NCBI GenBank assembly: GCA_902617515.1
Contig: CACMWX010000003.1
Location: 16,886 to 80,885 of the forward strand
Length of the DNA stretch: 64,000 bases
DNA from: an uncultured Alphaproteobacteria bacterium
GTDB lineage: Bacteria > Pseudomonadota > Alphaproteobacteria > HIMB59
Direction of reading: 5' to 3'
Made by a program: the position numbers and the translations under genes
Shown: positions 8,369 to 16,226 of the stretch, in pieces
Layout: each line of letters begins with the position of its first letter
Position numbering within the stretch: position 1 is the stretch's first letter
The notes under the pieces: generated by a model
Seen by the model: the letters and a program-made list of their open reading frames with translations, nothing else
The model's database searches: none
Told to the model about the DNA's origin: nothing

Positions 8369-9529
8369 ATGATATTGCTTAAAAAGTTCATAGCTATTTT
8401 AGCTGTTAGTTTTGTCGGTGTCGCAGGTAACTTAAATGCTGACATTTTAGACGAAATTCCAGCTGATATTAGAGACTTCGTTTATAATCCTGACTTTATG
8501 GATCCTAACCAACCGCTTGGTGAAAGTGTATACAGAAATTGGAAAAGTGATAGACCACTTCCTTGGACTATCGGTTATGCAAGTTCTTACGCAGGTAATC
8601 TATGGAGAAAAGGTGTGATGGAGAGATTGTACGGTGACTATTTACCAAAAATGAAAGCAGCAGGTATTCTTAATGATATCGTTGTTACACAATCTAACCT
8701 AAAAGACGCGGTTCAAATTCAACAAATGAGACAGTTAACTGATCAAGGAGTTGACGGATTAATAGTCTGTTGCTCAAATCCTGTTGCATTAAATCCAACT
8801 ATTGAGTATGCGTATGGAAAAGGTGTTCCTACTGCATCAATGACAGGATACTTAACTTCAGAATATGCTATCAGTACATCTGTTAACTATAAATTAACCG
8901 GATATTATATTGCACAATGGTTAGCAGAAACTATTGGTGGTGAAGGTAATGTTGTTATCATGGAAGGAATTCCTGGAACATCAGCATCTGACTCACAGCA
9001 CCAAGGTATGCTAGATGGATTTGCAGAATATCCAGATATTACCGTTGTTGCTGAAATTGCACACATGTGGACACCACAAATTGCTCAAGCTGAACTTCAA
9101 AAATGGTTATCAGCTAATACAATTGAAGTTGACGGATTTGCTGTTCAGTCTTCAGGAGAGTCCGGAGCACTTAACGCTCTAGAATCATCTGGAAGACCAA
9201 TGGTCCCTATGGCTTTGGGTGGAGAAATTGGTGCATTCTGCTATTGGAGAAATAATCCAGACTTTATTGACAGAGCGGTCTATGCATGGCCTCCTGGAGA
9301 TGATGCAGAGTTTGCGATGAATGTTCTTTTAAGAACTATGTATGGTCAGGGTCTTAAAATCCAGTCTATCTTAGTTCCTCCATATGAAGAAGATGTTGAG
9401 ACTATTCAGTCATTTGTTCCTGAGGATTGTGACAGAAACTCAAGTGAGTTTAGAACTGTTGGAATTGAAAACTGGGCTAGTGATGAATACTTAAATAATT
9501 TCTTCGATCGTGGAGAAGCATTACTTTAA
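8369..9529 (+). CDS. Periplasmic sugar-type (Peripla_BP_4-like) substrate-binding protein
   Basis: I place the start at ATG 8369 because it follows AAGGAGG by 8 bases and yields a clear signal peptide (MILLKKF, hydrophobic core to VGVAG, likely cleavage after LNA). The longer upstream frame overlaps pxpA and lacks these features. The mature protein (about 362 residues) has the two-lobed binding-protein layout with motifs such as TDQGVDGLIVCCSNP and a GNVVIMEG strand in the second lobe. It should deliver the ligand to the permease pair encoded at 2265-5933 and the ATPase that follows 12 bases downstream. No terminator separates it from the ATPase gene, but a stem-loop lies inside the first codons of that gene. 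The ligand is unknown. Confidence 0.88.
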   Translation: MILLKKFIAILAVSFVGVAGNLNADILDEIPADIRDFVYNPDFMDPNQPLGESVYRNWKSDRPLPWTIGYASSYAGNLWRKGVMERLYGDYLPKMKAAGILNDIVVTQSNLKDAVQIQQMRQLTDQGVDGLIVCCSNPVALNPTIEYAYGKGVPTASMTGYLTSEYAISTSVNYKLTGYYIAQWLAETIGGEGNVVIMEGIPGTSASDSQHQGMLDGFAEYPDITVVAEIAHMWTPQIAQAELQKWLSANTIEVDGFAVQSSGESGALNALESSGRPMVPMALGGEIGAFCYWRNNPDFIDRAVYAWPPGDDAEFAMNVLLRTMYGQGLKIQSILVPPYEEDVETIQSFVPEDCDRNSSEFRTVGIENWASDEYLNNFFDRGEALL

Positions 9530-9541
9530 TTCAAGTAATTA

Positions 9542-11326
9542 ATGAATGAAGAAAAAACTTTGGACAGTGCCCCAAACGGGAATGGGGCACAGTCTAACTC
9601 CTCTAAGGTCGGAGGAGATATTTATGTTCAAGATGCATCAAAGTCCTTTGGTGTTACAAAAGCCCTAAACGGTGTAAATTTCAAAGCTAACTTTGGTGAA
9701 ATCCACGCCATTGTTGGTGGTAATGGATGTGGTAAGAGCACATTGGCAAAGGTTATTTCAGGAGTTTTACCTTTGGACAAAGGAAAGGTCTCTATTATGG
9801 GGCATTCACCAAATTCCCCAATTGAAGCTCAAAGAATTGGTATCGCAACAGTTTTTCAAGAAGTGATGATAGCTGAAGAGGCTACTGTTTATGAAAATTT
9901 ATTTATTGGATATGACTCTTTTTTTGGGAAAAAATTAGCACATCGAGATAGGGTCGAAAAAGCTGCCTCTATAATGTTAGAACTATCCGGTGAATTTGTC
10001 GATCCATATACAATAGCAAATCAATTATCGCTTGGTATGAAAGCTTGGATAACAATTGGTAGAGCATTTTTAAGAAATCCTAAAGTACTAATTTTAGATG
10101 AGTCATCAGCTGCTCTCGATTTTGACTCTACAGAAAGACTTTTTGCAAAAATGAGAACATTAAGAGATCAAGGTGCAGCAATCTTTATTGTAACTCACAG
10201 AATTGCAGAGCTAGTTAGGATAAGCGATAGAGCAACAGTTATGAGAGATGGGGTTGATGTTGGAGTTTTAGCAGGAGAGGAAATTACTGAAAAAAATCTT
10301 CTAGGACTTATGACAGGTGATAAAAAATTTTCTACAGCATCAGAAATAAAAGCTACACCTCCAGACTCAATCTCAGATGAAATAGTTTTGTCTGCTAAAG
10401 ATTTAAAAGTTTGGGAAAATGGAGATGTTATTAACTTTGATCTTCCAAAAGGTGAGATACTTGGAGTCACAGGACTTGATGGGCAAGGACAAGATAATTT
10501 TGTTAAGGCTCTTGCAGGTATCGATCAACCACTTAGCGGAGAAGTAATTGTTAAACAGTCTGATGAGGAAAGAGAGAGAACCAAGAAAGATTACACTACT
10601 GTGAATAGCTTGTTAGATGCCAAGAAAAGTGGAGTTGGATATGTATCTGGAGATAGAAAAAAAGAGGGTATTTTTCCTAACATGAGCATATATGAAAATA
10701 TGGTCATACCTTTATATAAAGGAAAACAAGCTAAAACATCAGGTGGATTTATTGGTTTTATTAAATGGATGGAATTAAACGGTATTTTTGATTGGGAAGT
10801 AGAAAGATTAAGTATTAAGACAGGTCCAAAGAATAATCTAATTACCTCATTGAGTGGAGGAAATCAGCAAAAAGTCATGATTGCCAGAGCTTTCACAACA
10901 ACTCCAAAAATATTAATACTTAATGATCCAGCGAGAGGTATTGATGTTGGCGCAAAACGAGACTTATATAAACACTTAAGAATTTTCGTAAATGAAGGTG
11001 GTACAGCGATATTTCTATCAAGTGAACTCGAGGAATTTATAGGATTATGTCATCGAGTTTTAGTTTTTAGAGATGGGAGCATATTTGAGACCTTTGAGAA
11101 AGAGGATATTAATCCAAATACTATTCTTGAAGGAATGTTTGGTCATACTCAAAAGAAATCTAATGATAATAATTTATCAAGTACGCAAAATTCAAATCAA
11201 AAAGCTAATACTAATGCAGAGATTCAAAATAAAATTATTAAACCGACTGTGCCTACAAATGTCAAAGTTGTAGATTTTACAGATAAACCTAAGAGCAAAG
11301 AAAAAATTAAAGTTAAATATTTTTAA
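9542..11326 (+). CDS. Double-domain ABC ATPase, RbsA/MglA type
   Basis: A 594-residue importer ATPase with two nucleotide-binding domains. The first has Walker A GGNGCGKST (59-67), an unusual signature LSLGMKAW in place of LSGGQ, and Walker B VLILDESSAALD. The second has a degenerate P-loop region (LDGQGQDNF) and a good LSGGNQQ signature with ILILNDPARGIDVG, the usual asymmetry of RbsA proteins. Odd: a Ser/Asn/Gly-rich N-terminal leader of about 25 residues, and a low-complexity Asn/Lys/Thr-rich tail of about 60 residues ending in KVKYF; normal RbsA proteins have about 500 residues. An ATG at 9624 behind GGAGGA is out of frame and is not the start. The ATPase should power the 463- and 757-residue permeases encoded divergently. 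Confidence 0.9.
   Translation: MNEEKTLDSAPNGNGAQSNSSKVGGDIYVQDASKSFGVTKALNGVNFKANFGEIHAIVGGNGCGKSTLAKVISGVLPLDKGKVSIMGHSPNSPIEAQRIGIATVFQEVMIAEEATVYENLFIGYDSFFGKKLAHRDRVEKAASIMLELSGEFVDPYTIANQLSLGMKAWITIGRAFLRNPKVLILDESSAALDFDSTERLFAKMRTLRDQGAAIFIVTHRIAELVRISDRATVMRDGVDVGVLAGEEITEKNLLGLMTGDKKFSTASEIKATPPDSISDEIVLSAKDLKVWENGDVINFDLPKGEILGVTGLDGQGQDNFVKALAGIDQPLSGEVIVKQSDEERERTKKDYTTVNSLLDAKKSGVGYVSGDRKKEGIFPNMSIYENMVIPLYKGKQAKTSGGFIGFIKWMELNGIFDWEVERLSIKTGPKNNLITSLSGGNQQKVMIARAFTTTPKILILNDPARGIDVGAKRDLYKHLRIFVNEGGTAIFLSSELEEFIGLCHRVLVFRDGSIFETFEKEDINPNTILEGMFGHTQKKSNDNNLSSTQNSNQKANTNAEIQNKIIKPTVPTNVKVVDFTDKPKSKEKIKVKYF
9563..9594 (+). repeat. GC-rich stem-loop inside the first codons of the ATPase gene
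   Basis: GACAGTGCCCC (9563-9573) pairs with GGGGCACAGTC (9584-9594), broken only by one A-A mismatch, around a 10-base loop. It is much more GC-rich than its surroundings and lies 33-65 bases after the binding-protein stop. It occupies the place where the other two importers in the window carry an intergenic hairpin. No U-run follows, so it should not terminate; it may protect the 3' end of processed binding-protein mRNA or limit ATPase translation. Confidence 0.6.
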
Positions 11327-11331
11327 ATTCA

Positions 11332-12594
11332 ATGGTTCAAGAATATAAAAATACAGATTTAGATTTATTTCAAAAAATAGATTTAACCAATCCTAAAGAT
11401 GAGTTATTAAAAAAAAACAAGATAGGATCATCGCAACAAGAAAACAATAATATAAAATTTAATTATTTAAATCACGAGATTTCAAAATTTGAAAATTTAG
11501 AGAGTCATTTATCTCAAGATAAATCAAAAAAAGTTGATGATATTTTATTCTCTCAACTTGATGTTGACGATTATGCTAGTTTCAAAAATATGTATCCTCA
11601 TAATATTTCTCAACCTAAATTAAATGTAAGTAAACTCTCTGTAAAAAAACATATAAACGAGGATGGCACTTATCCCAATTTAGTTTCAAAGAATACAAAA
11701 GATAAAACCTCAGAGATATTTCAGGGAATTTACCCTGAGCCAAAGTTTTTACCAGGTGGTGATAAGTATTTATTAATAGAATTTGGTAATGTGATGAATT
11801 TAGAATTGAACTTTAAAGCTCAGGGGCTATCAAACTTAATTAAGACAGCAAATATAAAGGGAGTTTACGAAACACTCCCATGTTTTGCCTCAATGATAGT
11901 TCACTACAATCCAGATGATATCGGCTATCAAGATTTAATTAATGAATTGAAATCATTGCTTAAAGATATGAGAGATAATGATGATACTGTTGTAAATAGC
12001 AGACTTTTTCATTTCCCGACTGTCTATCTTGACAAATGGACAAAAGAGGCAATTGAAGACTATATAGCTAAAATCACAATGAAAAAGCCAGATCCTGAGT
12101 TCATTACAGAATTAAACCAATTAGATGACGTTAATCATTTTGTCAGAGTTCACTCTGGAACTGAGTATTGGGTGGCTTCGCTTGGTTTTTGGCCCGGTTT
12201 ACCATTTACAATGCCGCTTGACCCTAGGTGCAAATTAACCGCTCCAAAGTATAACCCACCTAGAACATGGACACCAAAAGGAACTGTGGGTATGGGAGGA
12301 TCGTCCACAGCTATTTATCCTGATAGGCTACCTGGAGGTTATCAAATTTTTGGTAGAACCCCTGTACCTATTTGGGATCCTGACAAGAATTTTGATGTTT
12401 TCAAAGATAGCATTTGTCTATTTAGGCCAGGAGATAGAATTAAATTTGTACCTTGTGATTATGATGAGTTTGAAATGATTGAAAAAAAAGTTGAGGATAA
12501 GTCATATCGATATGATTTAATTGAGGAGCATAAATTTTCTATCAAAAAATATAAAAGCTGGTTGTCTAAACTAGATTATAAAAAGAAGTTTTAA
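11332..12594 (+). CDS. pxpB: KipI/PxpB family protein with long N-terminal extension
   Basis: Residues from about 140 onward match the KipI/allophanate-hydrolase-subunit-1 family: a GDKYLLIEFGN opening strand, the VRVHSGTEYWVASLGFWPGLPF block and the diagnostic TPKGTVGMGGSSTAIYP with LPGGYQIFGRTP. PxpB partners PxpC, and both are homologous to the carboxyltransferase part of urea carboxylase. The first 135 or so residues are Asn/Lys/Ser-rich, lack recognisable motifs and look largely disordered; ordinary KipI proteins are about 220-240 residues, so this one is nearly doubled. It starts 5 bases after the ATPase gene and abuts pxpC without a spacer (TAAATG). The extension could tether the enzyme to another subunit; that is a guess. 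Confidence 0.87.
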   Translation: MVQEYKNTDLDLFQKIDLTNPKDELLKKNKIGSSQQENNNIKFNYLNHEISKFENLESHLSQDKSKKVDDILFSQLDVDDYASFKNMYPHNISQPKLNVSKLSVKKHINEDGTYPNLVSKNTKDKTSEIFQGIYPEPKFLPGGDKYLLIEFGNVMNLELNFKAQGLSNLIKTANIKGVYETLPCFASMIVHYNPDDIGYQDLINELKSLLKDMRDNDDTVVNSRLFHFPTVYLDKWTKEAIEDYIAKITMKKPDPEFITELNQLDDVNHFVRVHSGTEYWVASLGFWPGLPFTMPLDPRCKLTAPKYNPPRTWTPKGTVGMGGSSTAIYPDRLPGGYQIFGRTPVPIWDPDKNFDVFKDSICLFRPGDRIKFVPCDYDEFEMIEKKVEDKSYRYDLIEEHKFSIKKYKSWLSKLDYKKKF

Positions 12595-13563
12595 ATGTTT
12601 GAAGTTATTAAACAAGGACTAGAAACATCAGTGCAAGATTATCCCGGGAGAGTTGGTTATCTTAACCAAGGGTTCCCTCCATCAGGACCAATGGATAGTT
12701 GGTCTTTTCGACTTGCCAATTTACTTGTAGGTAATGAGGAGAGTTTTGCAGCGCTTGAGTGTCAGTACACTGGTCCAACTTTAAAATTTGAAAAAGATCA
12801 TGTCATTGCAGTCTGTGGTGCTGATATGCAGCCCAAAATAAATGGAAATTCTATTCCTATGTGGGAGAGTGTTTTAATAAAATCTGGACAAACTCTTGAA
12901 ATGGGTTTTACAGTATCTGGTGCAAGATCTTATGTGTCTTTTGCTGGAGGCATTGAGTCAGAAAAATGGCTAAACTCTCAATCAACTTTTCACAAAGCAG
13001 GCGTTGGTGGCATTGATGGTCATGCTTTGAAAGACGGTCAAAGAGTCCCTTTAGGTCAATCTAATGGGAAGATCGGTAGAAAAATTAGAACTGACTCAAT
13101 TCCAGAGATTAGCAATAGTGGTATTTGGGAAATTGAGGTTGTTCGGGGACCAAATGATGATTGGCTTGACGACGATGGATATGACACTTTTCTTAAAGCA
13201 GAGTGGAAACTTCAAGCAAGAAGTGATCGTACTGGATTTAGGTTGGATGGACCCACTTTAAGTTTTACTGAAAAAGCTACAAATAAATCTCCTGAACATG
13301 GCTATGAACCCTCAAATATAATAGATCAGGGCTACCCAATTGGTGGTATTAATTTGGCGGGTCAAACGCCAATAATACTTGTAAATGATGGGCCTAGTAT
13401 GGGTGGGTTTATTGTACCTTTTACTGTTCCATCAGCCTCTTTTTGGAAATTAGGACAAGCTAAACCAAATGAAAAATTTAAGTTTAAAGAAATAAGTGTG
13501 CAAGAGGCACAGGAAATGAGATCTGAACAAACCTCCATCTGCTCAATGGGAAGTGTCATATAA
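12595..13563 (+). CDS. pxpC: KipA/PxpC family protein (biotin-dependent carboxyltransferase-like)
   Basis: A 322-residue KipA homologue. Family blocks are visible in order: FEVIKQGLETSVQDYPGRVG (2-21), a GPMD turn (31-34), AVCGADMQPKING, a SYVSFAGGI segment, and WELQ-type and RTGFRLDGP motifs toward the C-terminus. In PxpABC it forms the catalytic core with PxpB; in urea carboxylase the homologous domain transfers carboxylate from biotin to urea. Its start codon directly follows the pxpB stop, and the BCCP gene starts one base after its own stop. This adjacency to a biotin carrier is what suggests a carboxyltransferase role here rather than classical 5-oxoprolinase. Confidence 0.92.
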   Translation: MFEVIKQGLETSVQDYPGRVGYLNQGFPPSGPMDSWSFRLANLLVGNEESFAALECQYTGPTLKFEKDHVIAVCGADMQPKINGNSIPMWESVLIKSGQTLEMGFTVSGARSYVSFAGGIESEKWLNSQSTFHKAGVGGIDGHALKDGQRVPLGQSNGKIGRKIRTDSIPEISNSGIWEIEVVRGPNDDWLDDDGYDTFLKAEWKLQARSDRTGFRLDGPTLSFTEKATNKSPEHGYEPSNIIDQGYPIGGINLAGQTPIILVNDGPSMGGFIVPFTVPSASFWKLGQAKPNEKFKFKEISVQEAQEMRSEQTSICSMGSVI

Positions 13564-13564
13564 T

Positions 13565-13783
13565 ATGTCTACAGAAGTTTTAACGTCAGTTCCAGGTAAC
13601 ATATGGAAAGTTTTAGTAGAAGTTGGTGATGAAGTAAGTGAGGGGGATATATTATTTATTATGGAAGTTATGAAATCAGAGGTCAATCATAACGCTCCAG
13701 TTAGTGGAACGATAACTCAAGTTAACATTAGGAACGATCAAGAGGGTGTAAGCCCTGGCACTGTTGCTATTATCATAGATTAA
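13565..13783 (+). CDS. Biotin carboxyl carrier protein (stand-alone BCCP domain)
   Basis: A 72-residue biotinyl domain. The biotin-accepting lysine is K37 in MEVMKSEV, the equivalent of the AMKM motif, flanked by the expected VLVEVGDEVSEGD and APVSGTI strands. I choose ATG 13565 over the in-frame GTG at 13553 because the latter overlaps pxpC and adds four residues outside the domain. It lacks the Pro/Ala-rich N-terminal half of AccB (about 150 residues), as do carriers built into urea carboxylase and small carriers of dedicated carboxylases. It should be charged by the biotin carboxylase at 5939-7441 and serve PxpB/PxpC. Confidence 0.93.
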   Translation: MSTEVLTSVPGNIWKVLVEVGDEVSEGDILFIMEVMKSEVNHNAPVSGTITQVNIRNDQEGVSPGTVAIIID

Positions 13784-14398
13784 ATGACAGATACTCCACT
13801 TTTATATAATGGGCCTACTTCTCCTTTTGGAAGAAAATGTAAAGTATCTGCTCTTGTATTAGACGTTGCTCATAAAGAAGAAAAGATAAATATTTATAAA
13901 TCAAGATTTCTGGATGAATTTAATCCATTAAGACAAGTTCCTACTTTAATAGTTGGTAATAAAACGATCACAGACAGTGATAATATTTGTTTGTACTTTG
14001 ATAGTATTTCAAAAAAAGACTCTATATATCCAAAAGATCGTTATTGGGAAAGTATGACAATGATAAGTGTTTCAAATGGAATTATGGAAAATGCAGTTAA
14101 CCGTTATATAGAAATGTCAGCTATACCAGAATTAGAGCAAAGACATAAATCAATAGAACGTTATGAGAAAAAAATTTTAAGATCCATTGATTGGATTGAA
14201 AGAAAATATGATGAGTTCGTGACTGACAAGTTAACGATTGATCAAATATCTGTTGCCTGTGCATTAGACTATACATCTTTTAGATTTACTGATGCCTGGG
14301 GAGAAAATAATATTAAATTAAAAAAATGGTTAGAAAATATTACTAAGAATGATTTCATGAAATCAACATTACCTGGAGAGAGTTTTAAGTATGAATAA
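13784..14398 (+). CDS. Glutathione S-transferase family protein
   Basis: A 204-residue protein with an N-terminal thioredoxin-like domain (about 1-78) and an all-helical C-terminal domain. LLYNGPTSPFGRKCKV (6-21) matches the first strand and active-site turn, with S13 and C19 as candidate catalytic residues; QVPTLIV carries the conserved cis-proline, and TDSDNICLYF matches the glutathione gamma-glutamyl-binding Ser region. It starts immediately after the BCCP stop (TAAATG), so it is the last enzyme of the PxpBC-BCCP operon. Its role with an amide or lactam pathway is unclear; handling a glutathione-derived or reactive product is possible. The substrate cannot be read from the sequence. Confidence 0.8.
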   Translation: MTDTPLLYNGPTSPFGRKCKVSALVLDVAHKEEKINIYKSRFLDEFNPLRQVPTLIVGNKTITDSDNICLYFDSISKKDSIYPKDRYWESMTMISVSNGIMENAVNRYIEMSAIPELEQRHKSIERYEKKILRSIDWIERKYDEFVTDKLTIDQISVACALDYTSFRFTDAWGENNIKLKKWLENITKNDFMKSTLPGESFKYE

Positions 14399-14939
14399 AA
14401 GATTTAGAAAATTTTTTCTACAAATGATACATTATAAGTTGATGAGATATATTTTTGTACTTCTTCTAAGTTTGCCATTATTATCGATAAATTTGAATGC
14501 AGAGTATGAGATGCACATCCCAAATTGTACTCAAAAAGGTGTTGAAAATTGCGGTGGTTTTTTATTTGATAATGAAACTGGGGATGTCCTTTTTTGTGGT
14601 TCTGAGAGTTGTATCGATTTAAAACTCCCAAAATCTTGGAAGGCAAAACAGAAAGATAAACTATCAAAACAAGATCAAATATTAGAAATGCTCTCTAATA
14701 TTCAGGTTGGATCTGTCAACACAGTTCAAAATGTTGAGCCTTCCTCAGATACAAAAATTATAAATCAGGAAGTAAAATCAGAAGAAAAGAAAGAAGAAAA
14801 AGAGGTTGTCAAAAAAGAAGAGAAAAAAGAGAAGAAGATAGAAAAGTGTGACAAAGAAAAGAAAAGTTTGTGTAAAGGTTCTGGTGGCATGCAACTTGGA
14901 GGAACCGGAATGAAACTTAAGAAACCAACAAAAAAATAG
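14391..14939 (+). CDS. Hypothetical exported Lys/Glu-rich protein
   Basis: I do not recognise a family. From ATG 14391 the frame gives 182 residues with a positively charged start and hydrophobic core (YIFVLLLSLPLLS), likely cleaved after LNA; an internal ATG at 14442 would give a more ordinary signal peptide of about 20 residues and may be the true start. The mature part begins with a short domain containing four cysteines (CTQKGVENCGG and FCGSESC), then a strongly Lys/Glu-rich segment (about residues 124-155) and a Gly-rich basic tail with two more cysteines. It overlaps the GST stop by 8 bases, so it may be read through from that operon. Function unknown. Confidence 0.6.
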   Translation: MNKRFRKFFLQMIHYKLMRYIFVLLLSLPLLSINLNAEYEMHIPNCTQKGVENCGGFLFDNETGDVLFCGSESCIDLKLPKSWKAKQKDKLSKQDQILEMLSNIQVGSVNTVQNVEPSSDTKIINQEVKSEEKKEEKEVVKKEEKKEKKIEKCDKEKKSLCKGSGGMQLGGTGMKLKKPTKK

Positions 14940-14940
14940 T

Positions 14941-15168
14941 TTGAAAAAAAAACAAAAGAGATCATTAGCTTCTTTAATATTAATAAGAGAAAAACTTGCC
15001 CATGACCTATGTAATGAGATTTATATGAGTAAAGATGAAGCTTATGAAATTATAGACTTTGCTTTCCAACTTAGTGATAAATTACCTGAAACTTATGATC
15101 AACTGAAATCAGAAATAAAGTCTTATATAATTATTAATATGTTATCTCTGGTTACTAAATTCCACTAG
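14941..15168 (+). CDS. Small hypothetical protein with TTG start
   Basis: A 75-residue frame beginning with TTG one base after the previous stop. The product is basic at the N-terminus (KKKQKRS) and helical throughout, with a central amphipathic part (SKDEAYEIIDFAFQLSDKLPETYDQL). No family recognised. It reads toward and overlaps by 14 bases the end of the minus-strand gene at 15155. A later ATG at 15025 would give a 47-residue product. Coding is plausible from position and codon usage but not proven. Confidence 0.42.
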   Translation: MKKKQKRSLASLILIREKLAHDLCNEIYMSKDEAYEIIDFAFQLSDKLPETYDQLKSEIKSYIIINMLSLVTKFH

Positions 15169-15757
15169 TATCAATTTCTTCTTTTGAAATATTTTCTTTA
15201 TTTTCATCAAGTAAATTTTCATAGTTCGAATTTTCATTACTCAAATAAGCACTATCAGTTAAAATTATATCCATTCTCCTATTATTAAAACTATAATCAC
15301 AAGTAACTGAGAAAATTAACTCACTACTATTAGATTTATTGCTAAGATAAATTTCCCAGGTTGTTTTACTTTTAAGTTTATTTGGAAATTGTTTAACTTC
15401 AGTTTGAAATAATTCGGTGTTTTTCTTTTGAAATGAATTAATAAAGCTATCTTGAATGTCAAGGCACTCAACAGGACTGAGTTGCAATTGATTATTTGAA
15501 CCGTGAATTTCGTAAATATTTCCTGTTTTTGTTGATTTTAATGTGTATTCAGTAAGATATTTGTTTGCTATCAAGACGTTGTCCTCTTTAATAGAAATGC
15601 TTTCAATATTACCTTTCTTTAGTTTTATTCTACCATCATTTTCATACCTAAGAATGTCCTCGTACAATTTATAACCAAAAAGCTCAATTGATTGTGCATT
15701 CAAACAAAAAAACATGCTTACCGTGAATAATGTCTTAAACATAAGGAATTTTAACAT
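15155..15757 (-). CDS. Hypothetical exported protein downstream of ParA
   Basis: From ATG 15757 the product has 200 residues and a good signal peptide (MLKFLMFKTLFTVSMFFC, cleavage near LNAQS). I choose this start because it lies 4 bases after the stop of the preceding gene; the longer frame from 15832 would overlap that gene by 71 bases. The mature region is polar, predicted mixed strand/helix, with three cysteines, and ends with an acidic Asn/Glu-rich tail. No family recognised. It is the third gene of a minus-strand set (ParA-like, 149-residue protein, this one), so an envelope-related job connected to the ParA is possible. Confidence 0.65.
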   Translation of the reverse strand: MLKFLMFKTLFTVSMFFCLNAQSIELFGYKLYEDILRYENDGRIKLKKGNIESISIKEDNVLIANKYLTEYTLKSTKTGNIYEIHGSNNQLQLSPVECLDIQDSFINSFQKKNTELFQTEVKQFPNKLKSKTTWEIYLSNKSNSSELIFSVTCDYSFNNRRMDIILTDSAYLSNENSNYENLLDENKENISKEEIDTSGI

Positions 15758-15761
15758 TGAT

Positions 15762-16211
15762 TTAGTTCTTTGAAATAGTGTTGAGCGGATATGGAACATC
15801 TTTGATAGAAAATTTACGACAATATTCAACACCCTCTAAAAGTTTTGACCATAGTTCGTTTGCATCCTTTTCTAATTCTGGGATCGAATATGATGCTAAG
15901 CTTAAAAACCATATCTTAAAAGAGTCCTTTGATAGTCTATCGACATTTGAATTAACTAATGTGGAAAAAGTATCTTTCCACTGTAGTAAGAGAACATCAG
16001 CTTCTTTTTTTGATAAATTCTGTGGTGATATAAAGTATTTTTTTTGAAGTGTTGATTTATCTTGTTCTAGGATAGATGTTTTAAATTGGAATGCATTATC
16101 GAGAATTGATGCTTTTTCTTTGCTATCATTTATTTCAATCCAATTAATAAAACCTTTCAATAATCTTGAGCATATGTCATGGAGTTGTTCATTATCTATT
16201 TCTTCATTCAT
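15762..16211 (-). CDS. Hypothetical cytoplasmic protein, partner of ParA-like gene
   Basis: A 149-residue, mostly helical, acidic protein without signal peptide or membrane segments. No family recognised with confidence. The middle contains LLLQWKDTFSTLVNSNVDRLSKDSF, and the C-terminal half WFLSLASYSIPELEKDANELW. It begins 15 bases after the ParA-like stop and precedes the exported hypothetical by 4 bases, so the three are almost certainly one transcript. ParA-type ATPases commonly act with a small adaptor encoded next door; this could be that adaptor, which is inference from position only. Confidence 0.68.
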   Translation of the reverse strand: MNEEIDNEQLHDICSRLLKGFINWIEINDSKEKASILDNAFQFKTSILEQDKSTLQKKYFISPQNLSKKEADVLLLQWKDTFSTLVNSNVDRLSKDSFKIWFLSLASYSIPELEKDANELWSKLLEGVEYCRKFSIKDVPYPLNTISKN

Positions 16212-16226
16212 ATAATTTATTAAAAT

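Noticed and set aside
9624-9626. An ATG behind GGAGGA inside the ATPase gene
   Set aside because: It is out of frame with the ATPase, and the frame it opens is not a recognisable protein.
13553-13564. A GTG start for the BCCP four codons upstream
   Set aside because: It overlaps pxpC and adds residues outside the biotinyl domain; ATG 13565 fits the one-base spacing.
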